Assembly (NCBI RefSeq): GCF_014643635.1 | Contig: NZ_BMJV01000014.1 | Coordinates: forward strand, 1 to 42,210 | DNA: 42,210 nucleotides | DNA from: Salipiger pallidus | GTDB lineage: Bacteria; Pseudomonadota; Alphaproteobacteria; Rhodobacterales; Rhodobacteraceae | Reading direction: 5' to 3' | Shown: positions 9,496 through 17,023 of the stretch, one piece after another | How the letters are laid out: each line of letters starts with the position of its first letter | Numbering within the stretch: position 1 is the stretch's first letter | The notes under the pieces: model-generated | Told to the model about the DNA's origin: nothing | The model's database searches: none | Seen by the model: the letters and a program-made list of their open reading frames with translations, nothing else | Translations under genes and position numbers: made by a program

Positions 9496-10125
9496 TTAAT
9501 GCTCGCTCAGCCCGTCGGTCGCTGGAAGCATGACAAAGGGCACACCCTTGCGCCGCGCCTTGTCCCTCAGCACATCGACCCTGGGCTGCCAGTGATGCAC
9601 ACGGTCATCGGTCACGGGCAGCCAGTAGAGCGCCCCCGCGTACCGCCACGGATCAAGCAGCAGCCCGCTTTGCAGAGGCTGCCCCGGCGCCACCGCGATG
9701 ATCGAGCTGTGCTCGAATGGGAACAGCGGCCGGGCGGGCGAGATGCCGCGCCGGATCTCGATGCTGCGAAAGCCTTCGCGGGCAAGCCGGGCCTGCATGG
9801 CCTCGGCCCAGTGGTAGCAAAGTCCCCGTGATTTCAGGCCGTCATTGACCTTTTGATTGTGGACGATGGGCGCATCCTCGATCTCGTAGATCTGGGCAAG
9901 CTGCAGCGGGTAGTCATAGGCGATGTCCGCAAGGCGCCGGGCTTCGGACGCATCGACATCGGGGCCGAGCGCCATCAGCGCGCGGGTCAGGGTCACCCGC
10001 TTATGCTCGGGGGCGACACCGGGTGCGGGCAGCGGCGCACCGCATGCCGCAAGCACTGCCATCGCGACGAAGGCGACCATCGGCAGCAGGCGAGAGATGA
10101 ACGGAAAGTTAGCAATATGTGTCAT
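9496..10125 (-). CDS. Lipoprotein with transglutaminase-like Cys-His-Asp pattern
   Basis: 209 residues. Signal peptide with lipobox LAAC (C28). The mature part carries GLCYHWAEAM (C103), FEHSS (H139) and LLLDPW (D158). The order Cys-His-Asp, with spacings of 36 and 19, and the surrounding pattern (G-x-C, a helix with Ala and Leu, later a residue before DP) resemble transglutaminase-like cysteine peptidases. That is inference from the pattern only; I do not recognise a named family. It is the upstream gene of a two-gene operon with its paralogue. A TTAA-N7-TTAA site lies 51 bases before the ATG. Expected location: periplasmic face of the inner or outer membrane. Confidence 0.85.
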   Translation of the reverse strand: MTHIANFPFISRLLPMVAFVAMAVLAACGAPLPAPGVAPEHKRVTLTRALMALGPDVDASEARRLADIAYDYPLQLAQIYEIEDAPIVHNQKVNDGLKSRGLCYHWAEAMQARLAREGFRSIEIRRGISPARPLFPFEHSSIIAVAPGQPLQSGLLLDPWRYAGALYWLPVTDDRVHHWQPRVDVLRDKARRKGVPFVMLPATDGLSEH

Positions 10126-10150
10126 GCGGAGGGCAATGCCGCCGCAAATC

Positions 10151-10200
10151 TTAACCGGACCTTTAGACTTTCTGGTTAACGATCAGTTAAGAATGGTTAA
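10151..10200 (-). promoter_or_regulatory. Cluster of CtrA-like TTAA sites upstream of the lipoprotein pair
   Basis: TTAA (10176-10179), seven bases, TTAA (10187-10190) is an exact match to the CtrA full-site spacing. A further TTAA follows at 10197-10200 (six-base gap), and TTAA-N7-TTTA lies at 10151-10165. All are 26-75 bases upstream of the lipoprotein start at 10125. Confidence 0.45.
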
Positions 10201-10262
10201 CGGGTCATTTTGCAATCAAAAGGTGTGTTCAGCGCTGCGCGACCCAACAAACCGGAAGAAGA

Positions 10263-10391
10263 TCAAAGTCGGAAGGCCGGTGCCCTCGGGATCGGCTGGG
10301 GGCTCTCGGAGGAGGGTCTTGGCAGCAATCCCGCCGCCGCCGCGAGGGCGATGAGGGTGGCCAGCCAGAGAATGCGAATGCGGAAACTCAT
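10263..10391 (-). CDS. Small membrane peptide, 42 residues
   Basis: Translation from the ATG at 10391 gives a basic N-terminus (MSFRIR), one hydrophobic segment (about residues 7-24) and a short Pro-rich tail. GGAG stands nine bases upstream of the ATG. It lies between ribE and the lipoprotein pair in the same orientation. Could be a real single-pass small protein or the signal peptide of a tiny exported one; evidence is limited to the start signal and the membrane-like segment. No family recognised. Confidence 0.4.
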   Translation of the reverse strand: MSFRIRILWLATLIALAAAAGLLPRPSSESPQPIPRAPAFRL

Positions 10392-10454
10392 CGAAACAGA
10401 CTCCAGTCCGGGCGGCAGAATACCCGCCCTGTCATAACAACCGGAGCCATGATG

Positions 10455-10476
10455 GCAGGGGAGCGCCGCCCCCTGC
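10455..10476 (-). terminator. Possible hairpin after ribE
   Basis: Seven-base-pair stem GCAGGGG/CCCCTGC with an eight-base loop, 28 bases past the ribE stop; no T-tract on the minus strand. Weak candidate. Confidence 0.3.
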
Positions 10477-10503
10477 AATTGCGGTATTCCTGACCTTTGG
10501 GCC

Positions 10504-11091
10504 TCAGCTCATCTCGGCAAGACGGGCGACGTAGCGGGCCAGCGTGTCGATCTCGAGGTTGATGTCATCGCCCACCTTGGATTGCCCCCAGGTAGTGACC
10601 TCTTGGGTGTGGGGGATGACGTTGATGCCGAACGTGCAGTCGTCGACCTCGTTCACCGTGAGCGAAGTGCCGTTCAGCGTCACCGAGCCCTTGGGCGCGA
10701 TGAACCGTGCCAGCTCGCGCGGGGCGCGCAGGGTGAGGCGCGTGGAATCTCCGTCGGGCGCAATGCCGATCAGCTCCGCAAGGCCATCCACATGGCCCGA
10801 CACGATGTGCCCGCCCAGCTCGTCCCCGACCTTGAGCGCCCGCTCGAGGTTGATGCGCCGCCCTTCGGTCCAGCTGCCGAGGTTGGTCTTGGACACGGTT
10901 TCGGCGCTGATCTGCACCTCGAACCAGCCGGCCCCCATGGAGACGACCGTGAGGCACACGCCATCGCAGGCGATGGAGGCGCCGATGTCGATGCCGCTGG
11001 TGTCGTAAGAGGTGCCGATGCGCGCGGTGAGATCGCCGGCCTGGTGCAGGGCCTGAATCTCTCCCATGTCGGTGACGATGCCGGTGAACAT
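10504..11091 (-). CDS. ribE: Riboflavin synthase, alpha subunit
   Basis: 195 residues, the usual length. It dismutates two molecules of 6,7-dimethyl-8-ribityllumazine to riboflavin. The characteristic MFTGIVTDMG start and two lumazine-binding repeats are visible: repeat 1 (about 1-90, with ACDGVCLTV) and repeat 2 (about 91-190, with GHIVSGHVDG at the boundary and LNGTSLTVNEV). The ATG at 11091 follows CAGGAGG; the upstream ATG at 11124 is not supported. No other riboflavin genes and no FMN riboswitch pattern were seen beside it. Confidence 0.97.
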   Translation of the reverse strand: MFTGIVTDMGEIQALHQAGDLTARIGTSYDTSGIDIGASIACDGVCLTVVSMGAGWFEVQISAETVSKTNLGSWTEGRRINLERALKVGDELGGHIVSGHVDGLAELIGIAPDGDSTRLTLRAPRELARFIAPKGSVTLNGTSLTVNEVDDCTFGINVIPHTQEVTTWGQSKVGDDINLEIDTLARYVARLAEMS

Positions 11092-11268
11092 GACGTGCCT
11101 CCTGTTGCGGCGCGGCCCGGACACGCCGGGCCTTAATTTCGCCGGAAAACTCCGCTATTCCCGGCATATCGAGCAAACAATTAGCGGTGCCGGAAGTCCA
11201 AGGCAACCCGGCTGTGCTACTGTTACCCGGACAACCGCCCCCATAGTGACCGTAAAGCGTGACCGCCC

Positions 11269-12576
11269 ATGACTGGCCCCTCTTCCCCCCCTGCCACTGA
11301 TCCGCCCCGCGTCTTCCTGTTCTTGCAGGGACCGCATGGGCCGTTCTTCCACAAGCTGGGCGCCATGCTGCGCCGCGCCGGGGCCGAGGTCTGGCGCGTG
11401 GGGTTCAACGCCGGGGACCGCGCCTTCTGGTTCCACCCTCAAAGCTACATCCCTTACCAGGGCACCGCCGACGACTGGCCCGCCCGCTTCGAGGGGCTGC
11501 TGCAGGACAAGCGCGTCACCGACATCGTGCTTTACGGTGACACCCGGCCCGTTCACGCCCGCGCGGCCAAGATCGCCAAGGCCCGCGGCGTGCAGGTGCA
11601 TGTCTTCGAGGAAGGCTACATGCGCCCCTACTGGGTCAGCTACGAACGCGGCGGCGCCAATGGCCATTCGCGGCTGATGCACATGCAGGTGGCCGACATG
11701 CGCGGCGCACTGGAACAGTCGGACATGGAAGCGCCCCTGCCCCCCGGCCACTGGGGCGACATGCGCCAGCATGTGTTCTACGGCGCGCTCTACCATTGGT
11801 TCGTGATGTTCCGGAACGCCGACTACCGCAGCTTCCGGCCCCATCGCGCGCTGACAGTCGCACAGGAATTCCGACTTTACGTCAAGCGCCTGATGCTGAT
11901 GCCGTTTCACCGGGCCGAACGCCTGATCGAAACGCTGCGCATCCGTCGGGGGGGCTTTCCGTATCACCTCGTGCTCATGCAGCTCGAACATGATGCGAGC
12001 TTTCGCGACCATTCGCCGTTCAATTCGATGACCGAGTTCCTCGAACTGGTGCTCGAAGGCTTTGCACAGGGCGCGCCCGGCCATCACCACCTTGTCTTCA
12101 AGGCCCACCCCCTCGAGGACGGGCGCGCGCCCGTGCTCCGCACCATCCGCGAGGCCGCCCGCCGCTTCGGCATCGCGGACCGGGTGCATTTCGTGCGAGG
12201 CGGCAAGCTGGCACAGCTGCTGAACGATGCGCGCAGCGCGGTGACGGTAAACTCCACCGCCGGGCAACAGGTGCTGTGGCGGGGCATCCCGCTCATGGTC
12301 TTCGGCGAGGCGGTCTATTCCAAGCCAGAGTTCGTCTCGGACCAGACGATGCCCGAATTCTTCGCCCAGCCAACCCGCCCCGATACCCGCGCCTACCGTG
12401 ACTACCGGCGCTACCTGCTGGAAACCAGTCAAGTGCCCGGGGGCTTCTATTCGTCGCGTGGGCGGCGGCAGCTGCTGCGCCTCGTGGTCGACATGATGCT
12501 GTCGCCGGATGATCCCTACGATGCGCTCGAACGCGGGACCGCGGCACCCCGGCAACAGTTGCGACTGGTCCGCTGA
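11269..12576 (+). CDS. KpsS-like capsule polysaccharide Kdo transferase
   Basis: 435 residues. KpsS adds the first beta-Kdo to lysophosphatidylglycerol, starting the Kdo linker on which group 2-type capsules are exported. Family features: LFLQGPHGPFFHKL near residue 16, FNAGDRAFW, FEEGYMRPYW, FKAHPLEDG and the VTVNSTAGQQVLWRGIPLMV block. It is somewhat longer than the roughly 390-residue enterobacterial proteins because of an N-terminal Pro/Ser-rich extension and a basic tail. The ATG at 11269 has only a weak Shine-Dalgarno. It leads a rightward group with an outer-membrane export protein and a KpsC-like protein, so the three likely build and export a Kdo-linked surface polysaccharide. Confidence 0.88.
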   Translation: MTGPSSPPATDPPRVFLFLQGPHGPFFHKLGAMLRRAGAEVWRVGFNAGDRAFWFHPQSYIPYQGTADDWPARFEGLLQDKRVTDIVLYGDTRPVHARAAKIAKARGVQVHVFEEGYMRPYWVSYERGGANGHSRLMHMQVADMRGALEQSDMEAPLPPGHWGDMRQHVFYGALYHWFVMFRNADYRSFRPHRALTVAQEFRLYVKRLMLMPFHRAERLIETLRIRRGGFPYHLVLMQLEHDASFRDHSPFNSMTEFLELVLEGFAQGAPGHHHLVFKAHPLEDGRAPVLRTIREAARRFGIADRVHFVRGGKLAQLLNDARSAVTVNSTAGQQVLWRGIPLMVFGEAVYSKPEFVSDQTMPEFFAQPTRPDTRAYRDYRRYLLETSQVPGGFYSSRGRRQLLRLVVDMMLSPDDPYDALERGTAAPRQQLRLVR

Positions 12577-12672
12577 CCCCCCGAATCCCTTTGTTCTGGC
12601 TTTAACGGCGCGATTCCCTTAGCTTGGGGGAAAAACCTGAGGCAGAATAAAACAGGTCGAGGAGACCGGGCA

Positions 12673-13824
12673 GTGAACAGTACCCCCAAGCATTGGGTGA
12701 AGTCCGTCGCGCTTCTGGCCGCGGTGTCGATTCTGGCATCCTGCGGCCTGCCGCGTATGGGCCCCAACAAAAACGAGATCTACGCCGGGTCGGTGATGCG
12801 TGAAGGCGATGCCTTCATTGTTGCGGTCAACGACCGCGTGACCCGCGCAACCGCCGTCGTGCCGGCGCTTGGCTTTACCGAGAGTTTCCGCAACGCCTCC
12901 GTGCTTGGCTCGGACACCATCCGACCCGGTGACACGCTGGGTCTGACCATCTGGGAAAACGTCGATGACGGCCTGCTGGTCGCAGAGACCGCCAATGCCA
13001 CCGCCCTCGAAGAGGTGCAGGTGGACGGCTCGGGCTTCATCTTCGTGCCCTACGCGGGCCGCATCAAGGCGTCGGGAAATTCCCCCGAGGCGGTGCGCCG
13101 CATCATCACTTCCAAGCTGGCCGACCAGACCCCCGACCCCCAGGTCGAGGTGCGCCGCCTTGCCGGCGACGGCTCATCCGTGAGCCTGGTTGGCGCCGTC
13201 GGCGGCCAGGGCGTCTACCCGATCGAGCGGCCCACCCGCACGCTGGCGGCCATGCTCGCCCGCGCGGGCGGCATTACCATCGAGCCCGAGATCGCCCAGA
13301 TCTCGGTCATCCGCGGTCAGCAGACCGAGACGATCTGGTTCCAGGATCTCTACAAGAACCCCAGCTACGACATCGCCCTGCGCGGCGGTGACAAGGTGCT
13401 TGTAGAGGAAGACACCCGGTCCTTCACCGCGCTTGGCGCCACCGGTGCCCAGGCCCGCGTGCCGTTCGAGACGCAGACGCTCTCGGGCGTCGAGGCCATC
13501 GCCCAGGTCGGCGGCCTTCTGGCGGCGGCAGCAGACCCCACCGGCGTCTTCGTGCTTCGTAACGAGCCTGCCGAGATCGCCAACCAGGTGCTTGGCCGCA
13601 CGGACCTGATCGGCGCCCAGCGCCTTGTCTACGTGCTGGATCTGACCAAGCCCAACGGCATGTTCATGGCCCGCGATTTCGTTATCCGCGATCAGGATAC
13701 GCTTTATGTGACCGAAGCGCCCTACGCCCAGTGGAGCAAGGCCATCTCGGCTCTCACCGGCTCGCTCGGCGCGGTGAGCACCCTTGCCACCACCGCCACA
13801 GCCATTCAGGCCAGCGGGAGCTGA
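12673..13824 (+). CDS. Polysaccharide export lipoprotein, KpsD/Wza (OPX) family
   Basis: 383 residues, starting at GTG 12673 with GGAGA eight bases upstream. Signal peptide ends in lipobox LASC (C24), so it is an outer-membrane lipoprotein. A polysaccharide-export (PES) domain spans about residues 78-165 (IRPGDTLGLTIWENVDDG and the VDGSGFIFVPYAGRIKASG stretch, then PDPQVEV), followed by two SLBB-like segments (VSLVGAVGGQGVYPI; ARVPFETQTLSGVEAI). OPX proteins form the channel that takes polysaccharide across the outer membrane. It lies between the kpsS-like and kpsC-like genes; the ABC transporter genes kpsM, kpsT and the adaptor kpsE are not in the window. Confidence 0.88.
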   Translation: MNSTPKHWVKSVALLAAVSILASCGLPRMGPNKNEIYAGSVMREGDAFIVAVNDRVTRATAVVPALGFTESFRNASVLGSDTIRPGDTLGLTIWENVDDGLLVAETANATALEEVQVDGSGFIFVPYAGRIKASGNSPEAVRRIITSKLADQTPDPQVEVRRLAGDGSSVSLVGAVGGQGVYPIERPTRTLAAMLARAGGITIEPEIAQISVIRGQQTETIWFQDLYKNPSYDIALRGGDKVLVEEDTRSFTALGATGAQARVPFETQTLSGVEAIAQVGGLLAAAADPTGVFVLRNEPAEIANQVLGRTDLIGAQRLVYVLDLTKPNGMFMARDFVIRDQDTLYVTEAPYAQWSKAISALTGSLGAVSTLATTATAIQASGS

Positions 13825-13841
13825 TCCTGCAACAGGATGAC

Positions 13842-15830
13842 ATGACAGACGCCGGGGAGAGCTCTCCCCGGCGTCTTTACGTCTACAACGCAGGTTTCCT
13901 GCGGCAGAAACGCCTGCGCCGTATCCTTGCGCTTTCGGGCTACCGGGTGTCGCTGGGCCGGCCGTCCGGCGACGACCTCGTGGGGGTCTGGGGCCAGTCT
14001 CCCTATGCCCACCGGGGCGAGGCGATGGCCGTGCGCCATGGGTCCGCCTTGGTCCGCATCGAGGACGCCTTCCTGCGCAGCCTTCACCCCGGCCGCTCGG
14101 GCGAGCCGCCACTGGGCCTGCTCATCGACCACAGCGGCGTGCATTTCGACGGGCGTACCCCCTCGGATCTCGAGCACTGGCTCAAAACCCATCCACTTGA
14201 CGACCATGCCCTGCTGTCCCGTGCCCGGGGAGCCATGGCACGGCTGCAGGCGGCGCATCTGAGCAAGTATTCCGCCACCGATCCGGAGGCCCGCCCCCCT
14301 GCCCCCGGCTACGTGCTGGTCATCGACCAGACCGCCGGGGATGCCTCGGTCAAGGCAAGTGGCGCAGACCGCAACCGCTTTCTTGAGATGCTGTACTGGG
14401 CGCAGGAGGAACACCCCCATGCCCGCATCCTGCTGCGCACGCACCCTGAGACGCTAGCAGGCCACCGCAACGGCCATTTCAGCCCCGAGGATGCCCACGG
14501 CCGGATCGAGACCTGCGATGCCGCCGCGTCGCCTCAGGCCCTGCTGGAAGGCGCCATCGCGGTCTACACCGTGTCCTCGCAAATGGGGTTCGAGGCGATC
14601 CTCGCGGGCCACCGTCCCCGGGTCTTCGGCCAGCCGTTCTATGCCGGATGGGGTCTCAGTGATGACGAGGTGCCCATCGCCCGCCGCCAGCGCAGCCTCA
14701 CGCGCGTGCAGCTATTCGCGGCGGCGATGATCCTCTACCCGACATGGTACGATCCCTACCGCGACCGCCTGTGCGAGATCGAGGATGTGCTCGGCGCGCT
14801 GGAGGCGCAGGTGCGGGCATGGCGCGAGGATCGCCACGGCTGGACCGCGACCGGCATGAGGCTGTGGAAGCGCGGCGCACTGCAAGGGTTTTTCGGGGGC
14901 GAAAAGCCCGTGGTCTTCAGCGACGCCGCCACGGATGGCAGGCGGCACATGGGCTGGGGCATCTCCGCCCCCGAAGGCGCCACCTGTGTCGAGGACGGCT
15001 TCCTGCGCTCGCGCGGGCTCGGGGCGGAGCTGGTGGCTCCGCTGTCGCTGGTGACGGATGATCTTGGGATCTACTACGACCCAACCCGCCCCTCCCGGCT
15101 GGAACGGCTCATCGCACAGCAGGCGCAGCCCCGCCCGGATCAGGAGGACCGCGCCCGCCGCCTGATAACGCGGCTGACCTCCGGGGGCTTGACCAAGTAC
15201 AACCTGTCCGGTGTCCTGCCGGAGCTGCCCGAAGGCCACCGCATCCTCGTGCCCGGACAGGTCGAGGATGACGCCTCGGTCCGGCTCGGCAGCCCGAATA
15301 TGTCCTGCAACGCCGACCTCCTGGCCCGCGTGCGCGCGGACAACCCCGACGCGGTGATCCTGTGGAAGCCCCACCCTGACGTGGAGGCTGGCCTGCGCCC
15401 CGGCGCGGTTGAGGACCCCGGCCAATGGGCCGACCTTACCCTGACCAACACCCCCATGGGCGCTCTGCTGCCGCTGGTGCAGGAGGTCTGGACCATGACC
15501 TCGCTCACCGGGTTCGAGGCGCTCCTGCGGGGCATCCCCGTCGCCACGCTGGGCGCGCCGTTCTACGCCGGCTGGGGCCTGACGCGCGATCTCGGCCCCG
15601 TGCCCGCCCGCCGCCTTGCCGGGCCGCGCCCCAGCCTCGAGGCGCTGGTGCATGCCACGCTGATCTCCTACCCGCGCTACCGCGATCCGGTCACCGGGCT
15701 GCCCTGCCCGGTCGAGGTGATCTGCGACCGGCTCGAGACAGGCCCGCTGCCCCGGCCCGGTGCGGGGCTTCGGGCGCTGTCGAAGCTGCAGGGCCTCTTT
15801 GCCAGCCAGTCACACCTCTGGCGACGCTGA
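13842..15830 (+). CDS. KpsC-like dual-domain Kdo transferase
   Basis: 662 residues, close to E. coli KpsC. KpsC extends the beta-Kdo linker of capsular polysaccharide using two transferase modules. The internal duplication is plain: module 1 (about 11-330) has RIEDAFLRSL, SSQMGFEAILAGHRPRV and FGQPFYAGWG; module 2 (about 335-640) has CVEDGFLRSRGLGAELV, LGIYYDP, KPHPDVEAG and TSLTGFEALLRG with GAPFYAGWG. The ATG at 13842 follows AGGAT; no other ATG/GTG is available before the first conserved residues (LYVYNAGF). Codons 3-12 are part of a perfect 28-bp terminator palindrome (see separate entry), so expression is probably limited by termination. Confidence 0.88.
   Translation: MTDAGESSPRRLYVYNAGFLRQKRLRRILALSGYRVSLGRPSGDDLVGVWGQSPYAHRGEAMAVRHGSALVRIEDAFLRSLHPGRSGEPPLGLLIDHSGVHFDGRTPSDLEHWLKTHPLDDHALLSRARGAMARLQAAHLSKYSATDPEARPPAPGYVLVIDQTAGDASVKASGADRNRFLEMLYWAQEEHPHARILLRTHPETLAGHRNGHFSPEDAHGRIETCDAAASPQALLEGAIAVYTVSSQMGFEAILAGHRPRVFGQPFYAGWGLSDDEVPIARRQRSLTRVQLFAAAMILYPTWYDPYRDRLCEIEDVLGALEAQVRAWREDRHGWTATGMRLWKRGALQGFFGGEKPVVFSDAATDGRRHMGWGISAPEGATCVEDGFLRSRGLGAELVAPLSLVTDDLGIYYDPTRPSRLERLIAQQAQPRPDQEDRARRLITRLTSGGLTKYNLSGVLPELPEGHRILVPGQVEDDASVRLGSPNMSCNADLLARVRADNPDAVILWKPHPDVEAGLRPGAVEDPGQWADLTLTNTPMGALLPLVQEVWTMTSLTGFEALLRGIPVATLGAPFYAGWGLTRDLGPVPARRLAGPRPSLEALVHATLISYPRYRDPVTGLPCPVEVICDRLETGPLPRPGAGLRALSKLQGLFASQSHLWRR
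13848..13875 (+). terminator. Perfect palindromic terminator inside the kpsC start
   Basis: A 28-bp perfect palindrome whose left half is GACGCCGGGGAGAG, followed by TTTAC. It begins 24 bases after the kpsD-like stop and lies within codons 3-12 of the kpsC-like gene. It has the layout of an intrinsic terminator for the upstream genes. Confidence 0.7.
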
Positions 15831-15857
15831 TCGGCGGGCCGATCTGCGCGGCACCCC

Positions 15858-15886
15858 TTGTTCCGCACTGCACGCGCTGCGATATA
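15858..15886 (+). promoter_or_regulatory. Candidate promoter for ybaB-recR
   Basis: TTGTTC (15858-15863), 17 bases, GATATA (15881-15886), 47 bases upstream of the ybaB ATG. Confidence 0.45.
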
Positions 15887-15933
15887 GAACCCGACAGCCG
15901 CCACAGCGCGGCACCGCAATCAGGAGACAAGCG

Positions 15934-16278
15934 ATGCTGAAAGGTTTGGGCGGACTTGGCGACATGGCCAAGATGATGAAGACCGCACAGGAAATGCAGG
16001 GCAAGATGGCCCAGCTTCAGGAAGACCTTGCCACCTTGGAAGTGACGGGCGAATCCGGCGCGGGCCTCGTGAAGGCCGTCGCCACCGCCAAGGGCGAGCT
16101 CAAGGCGCTGGACATCGACCCGTCGATCTTCAACTCCGACGACAAGGAAGTGGTCGAGGACCTGATCCTTGCCGCCATCAAAGACGCGCAGTCCAAGGCG
16201 CAGGAGCGGTCGCAGGAAGAAATGCAGAAGCTCACCTCCGAGATGGGCCTTCCCGCCGACATGAAGATGCCGTTCTAA
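15934..16278 (+). CDS. YbaB/EbfC-family nucleoid-associated protein
   Basis: 114 residues. This family forms small DNA-binding dimers and is almost always next to recR, as here. Visible features are the Met/Lys/Gln-rich N-terminal helix (MAKMMKTAQEMQGKMAQLQ), the beta region VTGESGAGLVKAVATAKGEL and the C-terminal helix with MGLPADMKMPF. The ATG at 15934 has CAGGAGA upstream; the longer frame begins inside kpsC. It is followed by a small hairpin and then recR. Confidence 0.95.
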   Translation: MLKGLGGLGDMAKMMKTAQEMQGKMAQLQEDLATLEVTGESGAGLVKAVATAKGELKALDIDPSIFNSDDKEVVEDLILAAIKDAQSKAQERSQEEMQKLTSEMGLPADMKMPF

Positions 16279-16317
16279 GCGGTCTGCCCAAGGCACGACC
16301 GCTCGCAGGATAGCGCG

Positions 16318-16336
16318 AAGCCCCCTCGGGGGCTTT
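16318..16336 (+). terminator. Hairpin between ybaB and recR
   Basis: Eight-base-pair stem AAGCCCCC/GGGGGCTT with a two-base spacer (in practice a loop of four or more bases) and a short T run. Probably attenuates rather than fully separates the two genes. Confidence 0.55.
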
Positions 16337-16368
16337 GCGGAATCCGACACCCTCGAGGTTCACCCAAT

Positions 16369-16962
16369 TTGCCAGACCGCACGGAAATCGACGCGCTCAT
16401 CGAACTGATGGCCAAGCTGCCGGGCCTCGGCCCGCGCTCTGCGCGCCGTGCGGTGCTGCATCTCATCCGCAAGCGCGCGCTGCTGCTTCAGCCGCTGGCG
16501 GATGTCATGGGCCAAGTCGCCACCAGCGCCCGTGAATGCCTCAACTGCGGCAATGTCGGAACCGCCGACATCTGCCCGATCTGCGCCGACGACGCGCGCG
16601 GCAACGGCCAGATCTGCGTGGTCGAAGATGTGGCCGACCTCTGGGCCATGGAACGCTCGGGCGTCTTCAAGGGCCGCTACCATGTGCTTGGCGGCACCCT
16701 GTCGGCGCTGGATTCAATCGGCCCCGAGGAACTGCGCATCCCGCAGCTTGTCACCCGCATCGACGCCGAGGGCGTCTCGGAGGTGATCCTCGCGCTCAAC
16801 GCCACGGTGGATGGCCAGACCACGGCGCATTACATTGCCGACCAGCTGGAAACCCGCGTCACGCTGACCTCCCTCGCGCAGGGCGTGCCCATCGGCGGCG
16901 AGCTTGATTACCTCGACGACGGCACCATCACGGCGGCGCTGAACGCACGCAAGCGGGTGTAA
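16369..16962 (+). CDS. recR: Recombination mediator RecR
   Basis: 197 residues, the usual length. RecR, with RecO, loads RecA on single-stranded DNA during gap repair. Features in order: helix-hairpin-helix [18 protein letters not shown] (about 15-32), the Cys4 zinc finger C57-x2-C60 with C69-x2-C72 (CLNC, CPIC), and the Toprim domain (about 80-175) with [15 protein letters not shown] and the conserved [14 protein letters not shown] stretch. The start is TTG at 16369; GAGG lies ten bases before it. No ATG is available at that position, and the protein aligns from [11 protein letters not shown]. Confidence 0.96.
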   Translation: MPDRTEIDALIELMAKLPGLGPRSARRAVLHLIRKRALLLQPLADVMGQVATSARECLNCGNVGTADICPICADDARGNGQICVVEDVADLWAMERSGVFKGRYHVLGGTLSALDSIGPEELRIPQLVTRIDAEGVSEVILALNATVDGQTTAHYIADQLETRVTLTSLAQGVPIGGELDYLDDGTITAALNARKRV

Positions 16963-17023
16963 GGCGGAACGCCCTCCCCCGGGGCCGCGTTGACGCATAA
17001 CGCAATCCCACGGGAGATACGGC

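Noticed and set aside
10092-11268. FMN riboswitch near ribE
   Set aside because: No conserved riboswitch segments seen upstream of ribE.
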